A stretch of DNA of 64,000 nt from Dysosmobacter acutus (GTDB lineage: Bacteria > Bacillota > Clostridia > Oscillospirales > Oscillospiraceae): positions 2,480,001 to 2,544,000 of the forward strand of contig NZ_JAHLQN010000001.1 of assembly GCF_018919205.1 (NCBI RefSeq). The letters run 5' to 3'. The notes under the pieces are model-generated. The model worked only from the letters and a program-made list of their open reading frames with translations. It was not told the DNA's origin and searched no databases. A program made the position numbers and the translations under genes. Shown piece by piece: positions 25,087 to 34,044 of the stretch. Every line of letters begins with the position of its first letter. Position 1 is the first letter of the stretch.

Positions 25087-27045
25087 TTAAAACCCGGGCT
25101 TTTGCACGATCCGGTAATAGGTCCTGGCCGTGGCCCAGTAAACCAGCGCGTAGATGAGGCAGAAGGCCAGCAGCGTTCCGGCGGTGCACAGGGCGAACAG
25201 CGTGATGTTGGTGAGCTGAAAAAGACGCAGCAGCTTGGAGATCATGGGGAAGGCCGCCAGAATGTGGAGTCCCGCCATGGCAAGTGGCAGGAAGAACACA
25301 ATGAGAATCTGGCTGCGGATGGAGGAGCGGACCTCCCGGGGGCTCATACCCACCTGCTGCATGATCTCGAACCGCTTCCGGTCCTCGTATCCCTCCGAGA
25401 CCTGCTTATAGTAGATGATGAGAACCGTGGTCATCAGGAACAGCAGGCCTAAAAACAGCCCCAAGAACAAAAATCCGCCGTACATGGTGTAGATATCCAG
25501 GGCGTTGTCCTGGCGGCTGGTAAGGCTGAAGGCGCCGTCTGAAACGCCCAGTATGGCATTGGCGCAGGCGATCTTCTCCGCGTCGGTGCCGTCGATGTCC
25601 ATGCGGATGCGAAATGCGGTGTAGCCGCCGCCCGCCGCCTCCTTCAGGCGCTCCACCACGGCCTCGTCCGCCACTACCATCTCCACGTTCTCCATGTTGC
25701 TGATCACGGCAGCGTTGGTTTCCTCCGTAAAAGCCTTCAGACGGCCTTTGACCTGAAAGGGGAGCCCGCCCACGCTCAGAGTCCCGGGCAGGGCCTGGTC
25801 CGTGGAGTGGACCAGCACCTCTCCCTCCTTCAGGGAGACGGTTTCTCCGGTCAGGCGGCCGTACTCATCGGCCGTAAAAATCTCCAACTCTGTAAAAATC
25901 CCATCAGAGGCCGCAAACTCCACCGTGCCGCCGCTGCGCCATCCTCTGAGGGTGGTGAGCGTATCATAGCTCAGGTACTCCACCTTCCGGCCTGAGGCGG
26001 CCACCTCCTCCTGCACTTTTGCAAAGGTTCCCTCCGGGTCCGTTCCCTGGCCGGCCAGATGCTCCGTCACCTCAATATCGTGGGGGAACATGGTGTCAAG
26101 GGAATCCTCCATGCCAAGATAGAGGCACACGGTGGAGGAGACCGTCACCAGCACCATGGTGGCCAGAATACAGATGTTGGCAAGGCCCACCGCGTTTTGC
26201 TTCATGCGGTAGAACATGCCGGCCACGGCGGTGAAGTGGTTGGTCTGGTAATAGAAGGCCCGGTTGGCCCGCAGCCGCTTGAGCAGGGCGATGGAGCCGG
26301 CGGTGAACAGGCAGTAGGTGCCTAACATCACCAGGAGCACCGCCACGAAAAAGAAGACCAGCGCCTCCGCCGGATCCTGCACCTTCAGGGCAATGCCGTA
26401 CCCGCCGGCCAGGCTCAGGATGCCGACAAACGTCAGCAGCCGCTTGGTTTTGGGCTCTCGCTCACCCACGCTTGTGCTGTGGAGCAGCTCAATGGGGCGG
26501 GAACGGCCCAGGCGGAACAGGTTGCTCAACAGCGTCAGAAGGAACAGCGCCGCGAAGAGCGCCGCCGTGTATCCTATGCCCGGCAGGCTGATCTCAAAGC
26601 CCATGGCCACCGGGATCCGCACCAACTTCAAAAGCAGCAGCAAAATCAGCTTGGACAGCACGATCCCGGCCAGCAGTCCGCCCACCATGGCCGCGGCGGC
26701 GCTCATCAGCGTCTCCCACACCATCACCCGGGCAATGTGCCGCTTCTCCATGCCCAGGATGTTGTAAAGCCCTAATTCCCGCCGCCGGCACTTCATCACG
26801 AAGCTGTTGGCGTAGAGCAGGATCACCGCCGCGAAGAGCGCCACGATGATGCATCCAAGATACATGAGGGACTGAAGGTAGGCCGCGCCCCGGACCGAGT
26901 CGATGAGATCGTTCCAGGTGAGAAAGCACAGGATGTAGAACATGGCCGCCGTACCGCCGCAGGAGAAGAGGTAGGGCCCGTAAAATTGCCAGTTCCGGGC
27001 CAGATTCACCGCGGCCATACGGGGATAAAAGCCGCTTTTACGCAT
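25087..27045 (-). CDS. ABC transporter permease, BceB-like
   Basis: The ATG at 27045 gives 652 residues; a GTG at 27054 is possible. The layout is that of BceB/VraG permeases: ten predicted helices with one large extracellular domain (about residues 310-520) between helices 7 and 8. It includes the N-terminal GFYPRMAAVNLARNWQFYGPY and C-terminal FxSx pattern. Such permeases release or shield lipid-linked wall precursors from peptide antibiotics and signal to a partner kinase. It overlaps the ATPase gene. Confidence 0.9.
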   Translation of the reverse strand: MRKSGFYPRMAAVNLARNWQFYGPYLFSCGGTAAMFYILCFLTWNDLIDSVRGAAYLQSLMYLGCIIVALFAAVILLYANSFVMKCRRRELGLYNILGMEKRHIARVMVWETLMSAAAAMVGGLLAGIVLSKLILLLLLKLVRIPVAMGFEISLPGIGYTAALFAALFLLTLLSNLFRLGRSRPIELLHSTSVGEREPKTKRLLTFVGILSLAGGYGIALKVQDPAEALVFFFVAVLLVMLGTYCLFTAGSIALLKRLRANRAFYYQTNHFTAVAGMFYRMKQNAVGLANICILATMVLVTVSSTVCLYLGMEDSLDTMFPHDIEVTEHLAGQGTDPEGTFAKVQEEVAASGRKVEYLSYDTLTTLRGWRSGGTVEFAASDGIFTELEIFTADEYGRLTGETVSLKEGEVLVHSTDQALPGTLSVGGLPFQVKGRLKAFTEETNAAVISNMENVEMVVADEAVVERLKEAAGGGYTAFRIRMDIDGTDAEKIACANAILGVSDGAFSLTSRQDNALDIYTMYGGFLFLGLFLGLLFLMTTVLIIYYKQVSEGYEDRKRFEIMQQVGMSPREVRSSIRSQILIVFFLPLAMAGLHILAAFPMISKLLRLFQLTNITLFALCTAGTLLAFCLIYALVYWATARTYYRIVQKPGF

Positions 27046-27805
27046 GGAGGTCACCGCCTTGTGCCAGCAGCGTCAGCGTATCGGATATCCGCCGGAACTG
27101 GGACTCCTGGCTTTCGCCGCCCCGGTAGAGCTGGTGGTACACCTCGCCGTCTCGCAAAAAGAGCACCCTTTTAGCGTGGCTGGCCGCCTTGATGGAATGG
27201 GTCACCATGAGGATGGTCTGAGCGCTCTCGTTGACCTGGCCCAAAAGGTCCAGCAGGTGGTCCGAAGCCCTGGAGTCCAGGGCGCCGGTGGGCTCGTCGG
27301 CCAAGATGATCTGGGGGTCGGTGATCAGAGCCCGGGCCACGGCCGAGCGCTGCTTCTGGCCGCCGGACACCTCGTAGGGGAACTTGGTGAGAATCTCCGT
27401 GATCTCCAGCTTTTCGGCAATGGGGGCCAGTTTTTTTTGCATCAGGTCATAGTCCTTGCCCGCCAGGACCAAGGGCAGAAAGATGTTGTCCTGGATGGAA
27501 AAGGTGTCCAACAGGTTGAAGTCCTGGAACACAAAGCCCAAGTTGCTGCGGCGGAAGGTTGCCATATCCCGCTCCCGGATGTCCGAGAGCGCCTTGCCGT
27601 TTAAAAACACCTCTCCGGAGGTGGGCCGGTCCAAGGCCGCCAGAATGTTCAGCAGCGTGGTCTTGCCGGAGCCGGACTCGCCCATGATGGCCACGTACTC
27701 CCCGTCTTCCACGGAGAAATTTACGTTGCGCAGCGCCTCCACCTGATTGCCGCCAAAGCGGGTGGTGTAGACTTTTCGCAGATGGCTGACTTCCAAAAGT
27801 GACAT
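27038..27805 (-). CDS. ABC transporter ATP-binding protein, BceA-like
   Basis: The 255-residue ATPase has Walker A ([12 protein letters not shown]), a Q-loop ([13 protein letters not shown]), signature [15 protein letters not shown], Walker B ([12 protein letters not shown]) and an H-loop ([10 protein letters not shown]). The match to BceA-type proteins is strong. A strong AAGGAGGAG site precedes the ATG. The 100-bp gap before it carries the BceR-like box and a TATGAT -10, so the ABC pair probably has its own inducible promoter. Confidence 0.93.
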   Translation of the reverse strand: MSLLEVSHLRKVYTTRFGGNQVEALRNVNFSVEDGEYVAIMGESGSGKTTLLNILAALDRPTSGEVFLNGKALSDIRERDMATFRRSNLGFVFQDFNLLDTFSIQDNIFLPLVLAGKDYDLMQKKLAPIAEKLEITEILTKFPYEVSGGQKQRSAVARALITDPQIILADEPTGALDSRASDHLLDLLGQVNESAQTILMVTHSIKAASHAKRVLFLRDGEVYHQLYRGGESQESQFRRISDTLTLLAQGGDLHA

Positions 27806-27832
27806 ATCGTTCTCCTCCTTTTGTTCCTGACC

Positions 27833-27907
27833 ATCATAGCATGGGGCCGGACTGTGCTGCCATCGCTTTGGCTTACACTCCGGCCCCCAATCTTACACTT
27901 TTGCAAG
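27833..27907 (-). promoter_or_regulatory. BceR-like operator and promoter of the ABC genes
   Basis: On the minus strand CTTGCA-AAAG-TGTAAG (27907-27892) is followed 20 bp later by a second AGTGTAAG half-site (27879-27872) and by an extended -10, TGC-TATGAT (27838-27833). The layout fits activation by the response regulator. Confidence 0.6.
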
Positions 27908-27908
27908 G

Positions 27909-28895
27909 TTACTCCAAAACCTGCTTCCCCTCCGGCAGCAGCACCCGGACAATGGTCCCCTTCCCCGGCCGGGACACGATGGAAACGGAACCGCCCAACT
28001 TGTCCAATATCCTCCGGCAGAGGTAGAGCCCGATGCCGGTGGATTTTTTCTCCGCCCGCCCATTTTGCCCTGTAAACCCCTTTTCAAACACACGGGGCAG
28101 GTCCTCCTCCCGGATTCCAATGCCCGTGTCCGAGACCACCAGCGTCTGCCCGTCTCCATAGACCCGGACCTCGCCGCCTTCCGGCGTATACTTGATGGCG
28201 TTTGAGAGCAGCTGCCCCACCACAAAGGAGAGCCACTTCTCATCCGTGAGCACGCTGCGTCCCGTCTCGTCGAAACGCAGGGATATCTTTTTGAGCACAA
28301 ACAGCTTTGCATACCGGCGCGCGCAGGCGCGGACCAGCTCGTCCAGACTGCACCGGCGCAGCACATAGTCCGTGGAGTCGCCGCCCAACCGGAGATAGGT
28401 CAGCACCATCTCCACGTACTGCTCGATCTTCAAAAGCTCCGCGCCCATCGCCTCCCGGCTGGCCTCCTCCGTCTGGAGCAGCAGGCTCATGGCTGCCACC
28501 GGCGTCTTAATCTGGTGGACCCAGAGGGTAAAATAGTCCAGCATGTCTTTGCTTCTGTCCTCTCCCTCCGCTACAATCCGGGCCCTGTCCTGGCAGAGGG
28601 AGCGCACCAGCGCCTGGTAGTCCGCCTCCAGCGCGCCCTGGGGCGGTGGGAGGCAGAAGGAGAGCTCCTCCACGTTCGCCAGCAGCCGCTTGAGCTCCCG
28701 ATGGGTGCGCAGATACCGCCGGTACCCCACAAAGAAGAGCACAAGCCCGATTAGCAGGCACAGGGAGGCCGCGTAAAAGACCGCCTCCGCCTGCAGATCG
28801 TAGAGGGCAAAGACCGACGCGAACACGACGGCGAACAGGGCCAGCATCAAAATCAGCTTGTACTGACGCTTGATATAAGAAATCAGCATACTCAC
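27909..28895 (-). CDS. Intramembrane-sensing histidine kinase, BceS-like
   Basis: The 328-residue kinase has two membrane helices (about 12-32 and 38-58) joined by only a few residues, the mark of intramembrane-sensing kinases. His127 in WVHQIKTPVAAM is the phospho-acceptor. The ATPase part has GQLLSNAIKYTPEGG, DTGIGIREEDL and STGIGLYLCRRI. It overlaps the regulator gene by ATGA and probably senses through the BceB-like permease. Confidence 0.93.
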   Translation of the reverse strand: MSMLISYIKRQYKLILMLALFAVVFASVFALYDLQAEAVFYAASLCLLIGLVLFFVGYRRYLRTHRELKRLLANVEELSFCLPPPQGALEADYQALVRSLCQDRARIVAEGEDRSKDMLDYFTLWVHQIKTPVAAMSLLLQTEEASREAMGAELLKIEQYVEMVLTYLRLGGDSTDYVLRRCSLDELVRACARRYAKLFVLKKISLRFDETGRSVLTDEKWLSFVVGQLLSNAIKYTPEGGEVRVYGDGQTLVVSDTGIGIREEDLPRVFEKGFTGQNGRAEKKSTGIGLYLCRRILDKLGGSVSIVSRPGKGTIVRVLLPEGKQVLE

Positions 28896-29569
28896 TCCAC
28901 CAGATAGCCGGCGCCCTTTTTGGTCTGAATCAGGTCCGAAAGGCCGGCGCTCCCCAATTTTTTCCGCAGCCGGGTCATATTGACCGTCAGCGTGTTTTCA
29001 TCCACAAAGGCATCCGACTCCCACAGCCGTACCATCAGGGTTTCCCGGCTGACGATCCTGCCCCGGTTCTCTATCAGCAGCTGCAATATCCGTAGCTCGT
29101 TGCGGGTCAGCTCCACCCGTCTGCCCCCGGCGCTGAGCGAGGAGTCCGACACATTCAGCACCGCCCCTCCGCAGCTGAGCACATGGGCCGGAGCGCCGAA
29201 GTCGTAGGTACGGCGCAGCAGCGCCTGCACCTTTGCCGTCAATACCGGCAGCTCAAAGGGCTTGGGCAGAAAGTCGTCCCCTCCCATATTGACCGCCATA
29301 ATGAGGTTCATGTCGTCGGAGGCGGAGGAGATAAACACCACCGGCACCTTGGACACCCTGCGCAGCTCCGCGCACCAGTGATAGCCGTTGAAAAAGGGCA
29401 GGGAGATGTCCATCAGCACCAACTGGGGATCAAAGGCGGCAAACTCCTCCAGCACGTGCTCAAAATCCGTAACACAGCGGACCGTGTATCCCCAGCTTTT
29501 CAGATGCTCCTCCATCACCCGGGCAATGACGCCGTCGTCCTCCACAATTAAAATCCGATATCCTTCCAA
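28892..29569 (-). CDS. OmpR-family response regulator, BceR-like
   Basis: I place the start at a TTG (29569) preceded by GAGGGA, which gives 225 residues starting at EGYRILIVEDD. A longer frame up to 29878 runs into a tRNA gene and is rejected. The receiver has Asp54 in LMDISLPFF and Lys in FLPKPF. The winged helix contains LTRNELRILQLLIENRG and VDENTLTVNMTRLRKKL. It is first in the minus-strand RR-kinase pair. Confidence 0.92.
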   Translation of the reverse strand: MEGYRILIVEDDGVIARVMEEHLKSWGYTVRCVTDFEHVLEEFAAFDPQLVLMDISLPFFNGYHWCAELRRVSKVPVVFISSASDDMNLIMAVNMGGDDFLPKPFELPVLTAKVQALLRRTYDFGAPAHVLSCGGAVLNVSDSSLSAGGRRVELTRNELRILQLLIENRGRIVSRETLMVRLWESDAFVDENTLTVNMTRLRKKLGSAGLSDLIQTKKGAGYLVE

Positions 29570-29652
29570 GTGAGTCCCTCCTGTCCCTTCCGCGCAGTAC
29601 CGCCATTGTACATTGTTTTGCCTGGAATTGCAATTTTCCCCTGTGCCGGCTG

Positions 29653-29691
29653 AAAAAAAAACAGGCAGGAGCAGATCTGCTCCTGCCTGTT
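29653..29691 (-). terminator. Terminator of the tRNA-Leu cluster
   Basis: A perfect 32-bp palindrome (29660-29691) is followed on the minus strand by about nine T bases. Confidence 0.9.
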
Positions 29692-29833
29692 GCGAAAGAT
29701 CAGCTGTTCTGTGGGTTTTCTTCCGGCCCGTTTTCGTCGACCCCACCCGCAGGGCCGATGATGCAGCGGAGAGTCCCGCAAAGCGGATTGCACTTAAAAA
29801 ATCGGAGCAAGCGTCATTTCGCTTGCTCCGATA

Positions 29834-29921
29834 TGGTGCGCGAGGCGGGACTTGAACCCGCACGTCCGTAATGGACACTAGAACCTGAATCTAGCGAGTC
29901 TGCCAATTCCACCACTCGCGC
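29834..29921 (-). tRNA. tRNA-Leu (CAG), copy 1
   Basis: The 88-nt sequence has a 7-bp acceptor stem (GCGCGAG), a T-arm with GGTTCAAGTCC, an encoded CCA and a long variable arm typical of leucine tRNAs. The anticodon loop TTCAGGT gives CAG. It differs from the next copy at only two bases, which pair with each other in the variable arm. Confidence 0.95.
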
Positions 29922-29987
29922 GTATCGATATGCAGTTTATAAAAGGTCAAAATGGTTCCCACCGAAGAATTTCTCTCCGATGGGAGT

Positions 29988-30075
29988 TGGTGCGCGAGGC
30001 GGGACTTGAACCCGCACGTGCGTAATGCACACTAGAACCTGAATCTAGCGAGTCTGCCAATTCCACCACTCGCGC
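29988..30075 (-). tRNA. tRNA-Leu (CAG), copy 2
   Basis: This is identical to copy 1 except for one swapped base pair in the variable arm. It lies 66 bp upstream of copy 1 in the same direction, probably in one transcript. Confidence 0.95.
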
Positions 30076-30114
30076 GTATAAACTTCCTGTCGCCCTGTCG
30101 CCGGAAAGAGCAGA

Positions 30115-30199
30115 TGGTGCGAGTGACGGGACTTGAACCCGTACGTCGTTCGACACACGCCCCTCAAACGTGCCTGTCTACCAGTTCCAGCACACTCGC
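30115..30199 (-). tRNA. tRNA-Leu (GAG)
   Basis: The 85-nt sequence has acceptor GCGAGTG, a long variable arm, GGTTCAAGTCCCG in the T-arm and encoded CCA. The anticodon loop TTGAGGG gives GAG. It is the first gene of the tRNA-Leu cluster. Its 3' end matches the scar at 61457-61482 in 25 of 26 bases. Confidence 0.95.
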
Positions 30200-30391
30200 A
30201 GATCAACGCTTCCAAAAAACGACTGCTTGATTATTATAGCGAGTAGCCGCCGCTTTGTCAACCATAATTTGCGGTTCTTTTTGAAAGATTTTCCCTCCGG
30301 CCCGGCAGGACCGGAGGGCCGCGCATCCATCAGGAAAAAGACAATACCGTGTTGCCGAAAGAGCCTCTCTGTGGTAAAGTGGTGCCGTTCC

Positions 30392-31102
30392 CTATATTTG
30401 AGCCAGGGTTTCGGCGATGGGCCGGTCGATGAACAGGTCCGCTTCACCGCCTACCGCGGTCTTGTTGATGACCACTACGTTTCGGCCCCGGAAATAGTGG
30501 ACCAGCCCCGCCGCGGGATAGACGCTCAGGGAGGTTCCCCCGATGATCAGCAATTCCGCATCCGTCAGGCATCGGACCGCATCGGTCAGCGTGGTGCTGT
30601 CCAACCCCTCCTCATAGAGCACCACGTCGGGCTTGATCCGTCCGCCGCAGGTGCAGCGGGGGATTTCTTCGCCGTGGAGGATCGCCTCCATGGGGTAGAA
30701 TTTTCCGCACCGCTCACAGTAGTTGCGCAGCGTGCTGCCGTGGAGCTCCAGCACGGTTTTGCTTCCCGCGGCCTGATGCAGGCCGTCGATGTTCTGCGTG
30801 ATCACCGCCTTCAGCTTTTCCCTTGCCTCCAGCTCCGCCAACTTGCGGTGGGCCGCATTGGGCTTTGCCCCCGGGCACAGGAGCTTGCTGCGGTAAAAGC
30901 GGAAAAACTCCTCTGGATTTTGCTTGTAGAATGTGTGGCTGAGGATGGTTTCCGGCGGGTACCTGTACTGCTGATGGTACAGCCCGTCCACACTGCGAAA
31001 GTCGGGAATGCCGCTCTCCGTGCTCACTCCGGCGCCGCCAAAGAACACAATATTGTCAGAGCCCTCCACCAGTTCTTTCAGCTTTCTGATCCTTTCGTCC
31101 AT
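30392..31102 (-). CDS. NAD-dependent protein deacylase, SIR2 family
   Basis: The 236-residue sirtuin has the NAD loop GAGVSTESGIPDFRS, TQNIDGLHQAAG, the catalytic His in VLELHGS, and four zinc cysteines (CERC and CTCG). It lacks the YxxR pair seen in desuccinylase-type sirtuins; the corresponding region is FYKQNPEEFFRFYRSKL. It would remove acetyl or related groups from lysines, producing O-acyl-ADP-ribose and nicotinamide. It is a single cytoplasmic gene. Confidence 0.92.
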   Translation of the reverse strand: MDERIRKLKELVEGSDNIVFFGGAGVSTESGIPDFRSVDGLYHQQYRYPPETILSHTFYKQNPEEFFRFYRSKLLCPGAKPNAAHRKLAELEAREKLKAVITQNIDGLHQAAGSKTVLELHGSTLRNYCERCGKFYPMEAILHGEEIPRCTCGGRIKPDVVLYEEGLDSTTLTDAVRCLTDAELLIIGGTSLSVYPAAGLVHYFRGRNVVVINKTAVGGEADLFIDRPIAETLAQI

Positions 31103-31146
31103 TTGATTTGACCCCCTTTTAATCTATGCAGACAGGAGACTTGCGG

Positions 31147-31482
31147 ATGAATATTCAAATTTTCGGTTCCAGTAAATCCTTTGACACAAAAAAGGCGGAG
31201 CGCTGGTTCAAAGAGCGGCGCATCAAATACCAGTATGTGGACCTTCCTGCCAAGGGTCTCTCCCCAAGGGAGTATCAGTCCGTCAGGCAGAAGGTGGGCT
31301 ATGCGGCGCTGGTGAACACCAGGTGCCGGGCCTATGCGGACCTCTACATGGCCTATATCACGCCGGAAGCGGCGGAGGAAAAGCTGTTGGAGCACCCGGA
31401 GCTGTTCAACACGCCCATCGTCCGCAACGGGAAAGAGGCCACCGTGGGCTACTGCCCCGAGGTCTGGAGCAAATGGGAGTGA
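31147..31482 (+). CDS. ArsC/Spx-family thioredoxin-fold protein lacking the redox cysteine
   Basis: The 111-residue protein aligns well with the ArsC/Spx family: NIQIFGSSKSFDTKKAERWF, IKYQYVDL, then LFNTPIVRNGKEATVGYCPEVW. Where family members have a Cys in the SSKC(S)DT loop, this one has Ser, so it cannot use the usual redox or arsenate chemistry. The start is the ATG at 31147, since the longer frame lacks a ribosome site. It stands alone. A regulatory role like Spx is possible but unproved. Confidence 0.8.
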   Translation: MNIQIFGSSKSFDTKKAERWFKERRIKYQYVDLPAKGLSPREYQSVRQKVGYAALVNTRCRAYADLYMAYITPEAAEEKLLEHPELFNTPIVRNGKEATVGYCPEVWSKWE

Positions 31483-31519
31483 GGTCCTCCCCATCATATC
31501 ACACAGTGTGCAAAAAAGG

Positions 31520-31553
31520 AAAGCAGCCTGTCTTGTGGCAGGCTGCTTTTTAT
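31520..31553. terminator. Bidirectional terminator
   Basis: Perfect 11-bp arms (AAAGCAGCCTG and its complement) flank an 8-base loop, with A and T runs on both sides. Confidence 0.85.
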
Positions 31554-32719
31554 CAAATGTAGGACTTTTCCACCGTCACCACGGCATAGTAGTTTCCCTC
31601 CATGGTGCGCACGGCCCGGCTGATGGCCTGGGCTGCCTCCTCATCGGACATCCGAAACTGAAATGGCACCACGGCGTCAAAAATCACATTGGTGTGTGTG
31701 GGGCCGCTGACCATGCGGAAGTCGTGAATGGAAATGGACGGATCCACCACGTGCACCAGCTCCGTCACCTTCCTGCGGGTCTGCTCGGTGACATCGTCGT
31801 CCGTGACCACCGGGTCCATGTGAATGACCGCCTCACAGCTGAGCTTTTCGCGCAGCTCCCGCTCAATGTTGTCGATCTCATCGTGAAGCGTCATGATGTC
31901 CTCGTGGGAGGGTACCTCGGCATGGAGGGAGATCATCAGGCGGCCCGGTCCGTAGTCGTGGACCACCAGGTCGTGGATGCCCCGGACGCCCTGGTGCGCC
32001 ATGACCAGAGACTCAATTTCGTGCACAAATTCCGGCGTGGGCGGCTGGCCCAGAAGCGGGCTGATGGTGTCCCTGGCCGCGCCGTAGCCCGTCCACAGGA
32101 TGAACAGGGCCACCAGCACGCCGCACCAGCCGTCGATCTGCAGTCCGGTAAAGTGGCCCACCAGGGAGGCGGCCAGCACCACCGCGGTGGAGATGCTGTC
32201 GGACAGGCTGTCCATGGCCGTGGCCCGCATGGCCGGAGAGCTGATCTTCTTTCCCACGCTGCGGTTATAGAGGCACATGTACACCTTTACCACAATGGAG
32301 GCCGCCAAAATCCCAACGGCCAGAACGGAGAACTCCACCTCACCGGGGTGGAGGATTTTTTCGATGGAGGATTTTCCTAACTCCAGGCCCATCAGCAGAA
32401 TCAGCACCGACACCACAAGGCCGGAGAGGTATTCCACCCGTCCGTGGCCGAATGGGTGATTCTTATCCGGTTTCTGGCCCGCTAACTGAAACCCAAGCAG
32501 CGTGATCAGGGAGGAGCCGGCGTCGGAGAGGTTGTTGAAGGCATCGGCGGTGATGGCGATGGACCCGGAGATGGTCCCGGCAAACAGCTTCCCGGCAAAC
32601 AGCAGAATATTCAGGCAGATTCCCACCGCGCCGCACAGCAATCCATAGGCCTTGCGCACCGGTGCGGAGGCGTACTGCCGGTAATCTTTGATGAGGGCTT
32701 TCGCCAGCAGAGAAATCAT
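31553..32719 (-). CDS. Cation diffusion facilitator family transporter
   Basis: The 388-residue protein has six membrane helices in its first two thirds, with the CDF metal residues in ITADAFNNLSDAGSS (helix 2) and TAMDSLSDSIST (helix 5), and HPFGHGRVEYLSG between them. A cytoplasmic C-terminal domain of about 180 residues is long for the family. CDF proteins export Zn, Mn, Fe or similar divalent ions against protons. It overlaps the NhaC-type gene by 4 bp. Confidence 0.92.
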   Translation of the reverse strand: MISLLAKALIKDYRQYASAPVRKAYGLLCGAVGICLNILLFAGKLFAGTISGSIAITADAFNNLSDAGSSLITLLGFQLAGQKPDKNHPFGHGRVEYLSGLVVSVLILLMGLELGKSSIEKILHPGEVEFSVLAVGILAASIVVKVYMCLYNRSVGKKISSPAMRATAMDSLSDSISTAVVLAASLVGHFTGLQIDGWCGVLVALFILWTGYGAARDTISPLLGQPPTPEFVHEIESLVMAHQGVRGIHDLVVHDYGPGRLMISLHAEVPSHEDIMTLHDEIDNIERELREKLSCEAVIHMDPVVTDDDVTEQTRRKVTELVHVVDPSISIHDFRMVSGPTHTNVIFDAVVPFQFRMSDEEAAQAISRAVRTMEGNYYAVVTVEKSYI

Positions 32720-34044
32720 GCAAGTCTTTCCTTTCGGGAAATTTGTTCATGAAAATGGGGGCGGGTAAAATAGTAGCAAAGAGGCAGCACGTAGTGCAGC
32801 ACCGCGTAGGGTGCCGCGCTGAGTCCCGCTCCCAACATGGCAAGGGGGATGGTCAGGGAGATGCTCCAGGGCACCAGTTCCGCCAACACCACGCCTGTGT
32901 TGGCGATGTCTATGGCCAGGTCTGTCGGAGAATTGTCCTTGCGGCGGTAGGTCTGCCTCAGGAGCTGCTCATCCATAAAGACCATCACGCTCTGATTACA
33001 GAATATGAAAACGCTGGCCACGCTGACCAGGGCCGTGGTTAAGTAGAGACCAATGCGGTCGGCCAGAGAGTCCACATGATGGCGCACAGGCTCCAGCAGG
33101 TTGGCGCCCTCCAGAATCCCGGAGTAGAGGCTGGTGATAAAGATCATGCCCATGGAGGACGCCATGGAAAAGAGCCCGCCGCCGTGGAGAACCCGGGCCA
33201 GCAAGGGGTCCGCCGGATCGTAGCCCAGCACAAGCGTGCGCAGCATTTCCCCCGCTCCCATGCCTTGGAGCGCCACCGTAATCACTGCCGCGGATACGAT
33301 GCTCAGCACCATGGTCAGCTTGATCTCCACCTTGCAAAGAGGCAGCACCAGCATGATGAGCGCCGGCACCACAACCACCCAGTGGAGGCTGAACCGGCCG
33401 GCCAGGGCGCCAAGAATCTCCCCGTCCACCCGGGCGATGGGGTGCATATAGGAGAGCAGGGCGTACACGGCCGTGGTCAATGCCAGCGGCACCAGCACCG
33501 TCCGCTGGGTCAGCTGCAGATTGCGGCGCATCTCGGTTCCCGTCACGGCGCTGATCAGTGCCAGGCAGGAGGAGGCCGGCGAACAGCGGTCGCCGAAATA
33601 GGAGCCGGAGAGAATGGCCCCCGCCGTCACCGCCACGCTGACCCCGCCGCTGCGGGCCAGGGCCATGAGAATTATGCCCGCCGTGCCGATCACGCCGAAA
33701 GAACTGCCTAACAGCAGTGAGAGCACCGTGGTCAACAGAAAGGCAATCAGGATAAAGAAGGAGGGCGTCACCGCCCGAACCCCGTAATAGGAGAAAAAGG
33801 CAATGGTCCCGCAGGAGCGCCACATGGCGGTCAGCATCCCGATGCAGATCAGAATCTGCACCACGATCAGCGCCTTCTTCCCTTTTCTCCACGCCATCGC
33901 CCACAGGGCTTTCGCGCAGTAGCCCCGCTTCAGTCCCATGGCAAAAAAGAGGACAAGGCCAAAAAAAATCGCGTACAGCAGCGGCCGCCCCGTCACAAGG
34001 CAGGCCCCCACCGCCGTCAGAAACAGCAAAAAGCAAACAGCCAT
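32716..34044 (-). CDS. NhaC-family Na+/H+ antiporter-like membrane protein
   Basis: The start is placed at the ATG of MAVCFLLFLTAVG, which overlaps the previous stop (TAATG), giving 442 residues. There are about 11 hydrophobic segments. The NhaC-like blocks are SSFGVIGTAGIILMAL, GAILSGSYFGDRCSPASS and ANTGVVLAELVPWSI. It would exchange cations or a small metabolite for protons or sodium in the cell membrane. Its grouping with a CDF exporter suggests an ion homeostasis operon. Confidence 0.85.
   Translation of the reverse strand: MAVCFLLFLTAVGACLVTGRPLLYAIFFGLVLFFAMGLKRGYCAKALWAMAWRKGKKALIVVQILICIGMLTAMWRSCGTIAFFSYYGVRAVTPSFFILIAFLLTTVLSLLLGSSFGVIGTAGIILMALARSGGVSVAVTAGAILSGSYFGDRCSPASSCLALISAVTGTEMRRNLQLTQRTVLVPLALTTAVYALLSYMHPIARVDGEILGALAGRFSLHWVVVVPALIMLVLPLCKVEIKLTMVLSIVSAAVITVALQGMGAGEMLRTLVLGYDPADPLLARVLHGGGLFSMASSMGMIFITSLYSGILEGANLLEPVRHHVDSLADRIGLYLTTALVSVASVFIFCNQSVMVFMDEQLLRQTYRRKDNSPTDLAIDIANTGVVLAELVPWSISLTIPLAMLGAGLSAAPYAVLHYVLPLCYYFTRPHFHEQISRKERLA

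Noticed and set aside
28892-29878. Response regulator extended to 328 residues
   Set aside because: The extra 103 residues run through a terminator and into a tRNA-Leu gene; a TTG at 29569 with GAGGGA is the better start.
30292-30317. CCCTCCGG hairpin as terminator of the sirtuin gene
   Set aside because: The arms pair, but neither side has a T run and the tRNA transcript starts nearby, so I could not assign a role.
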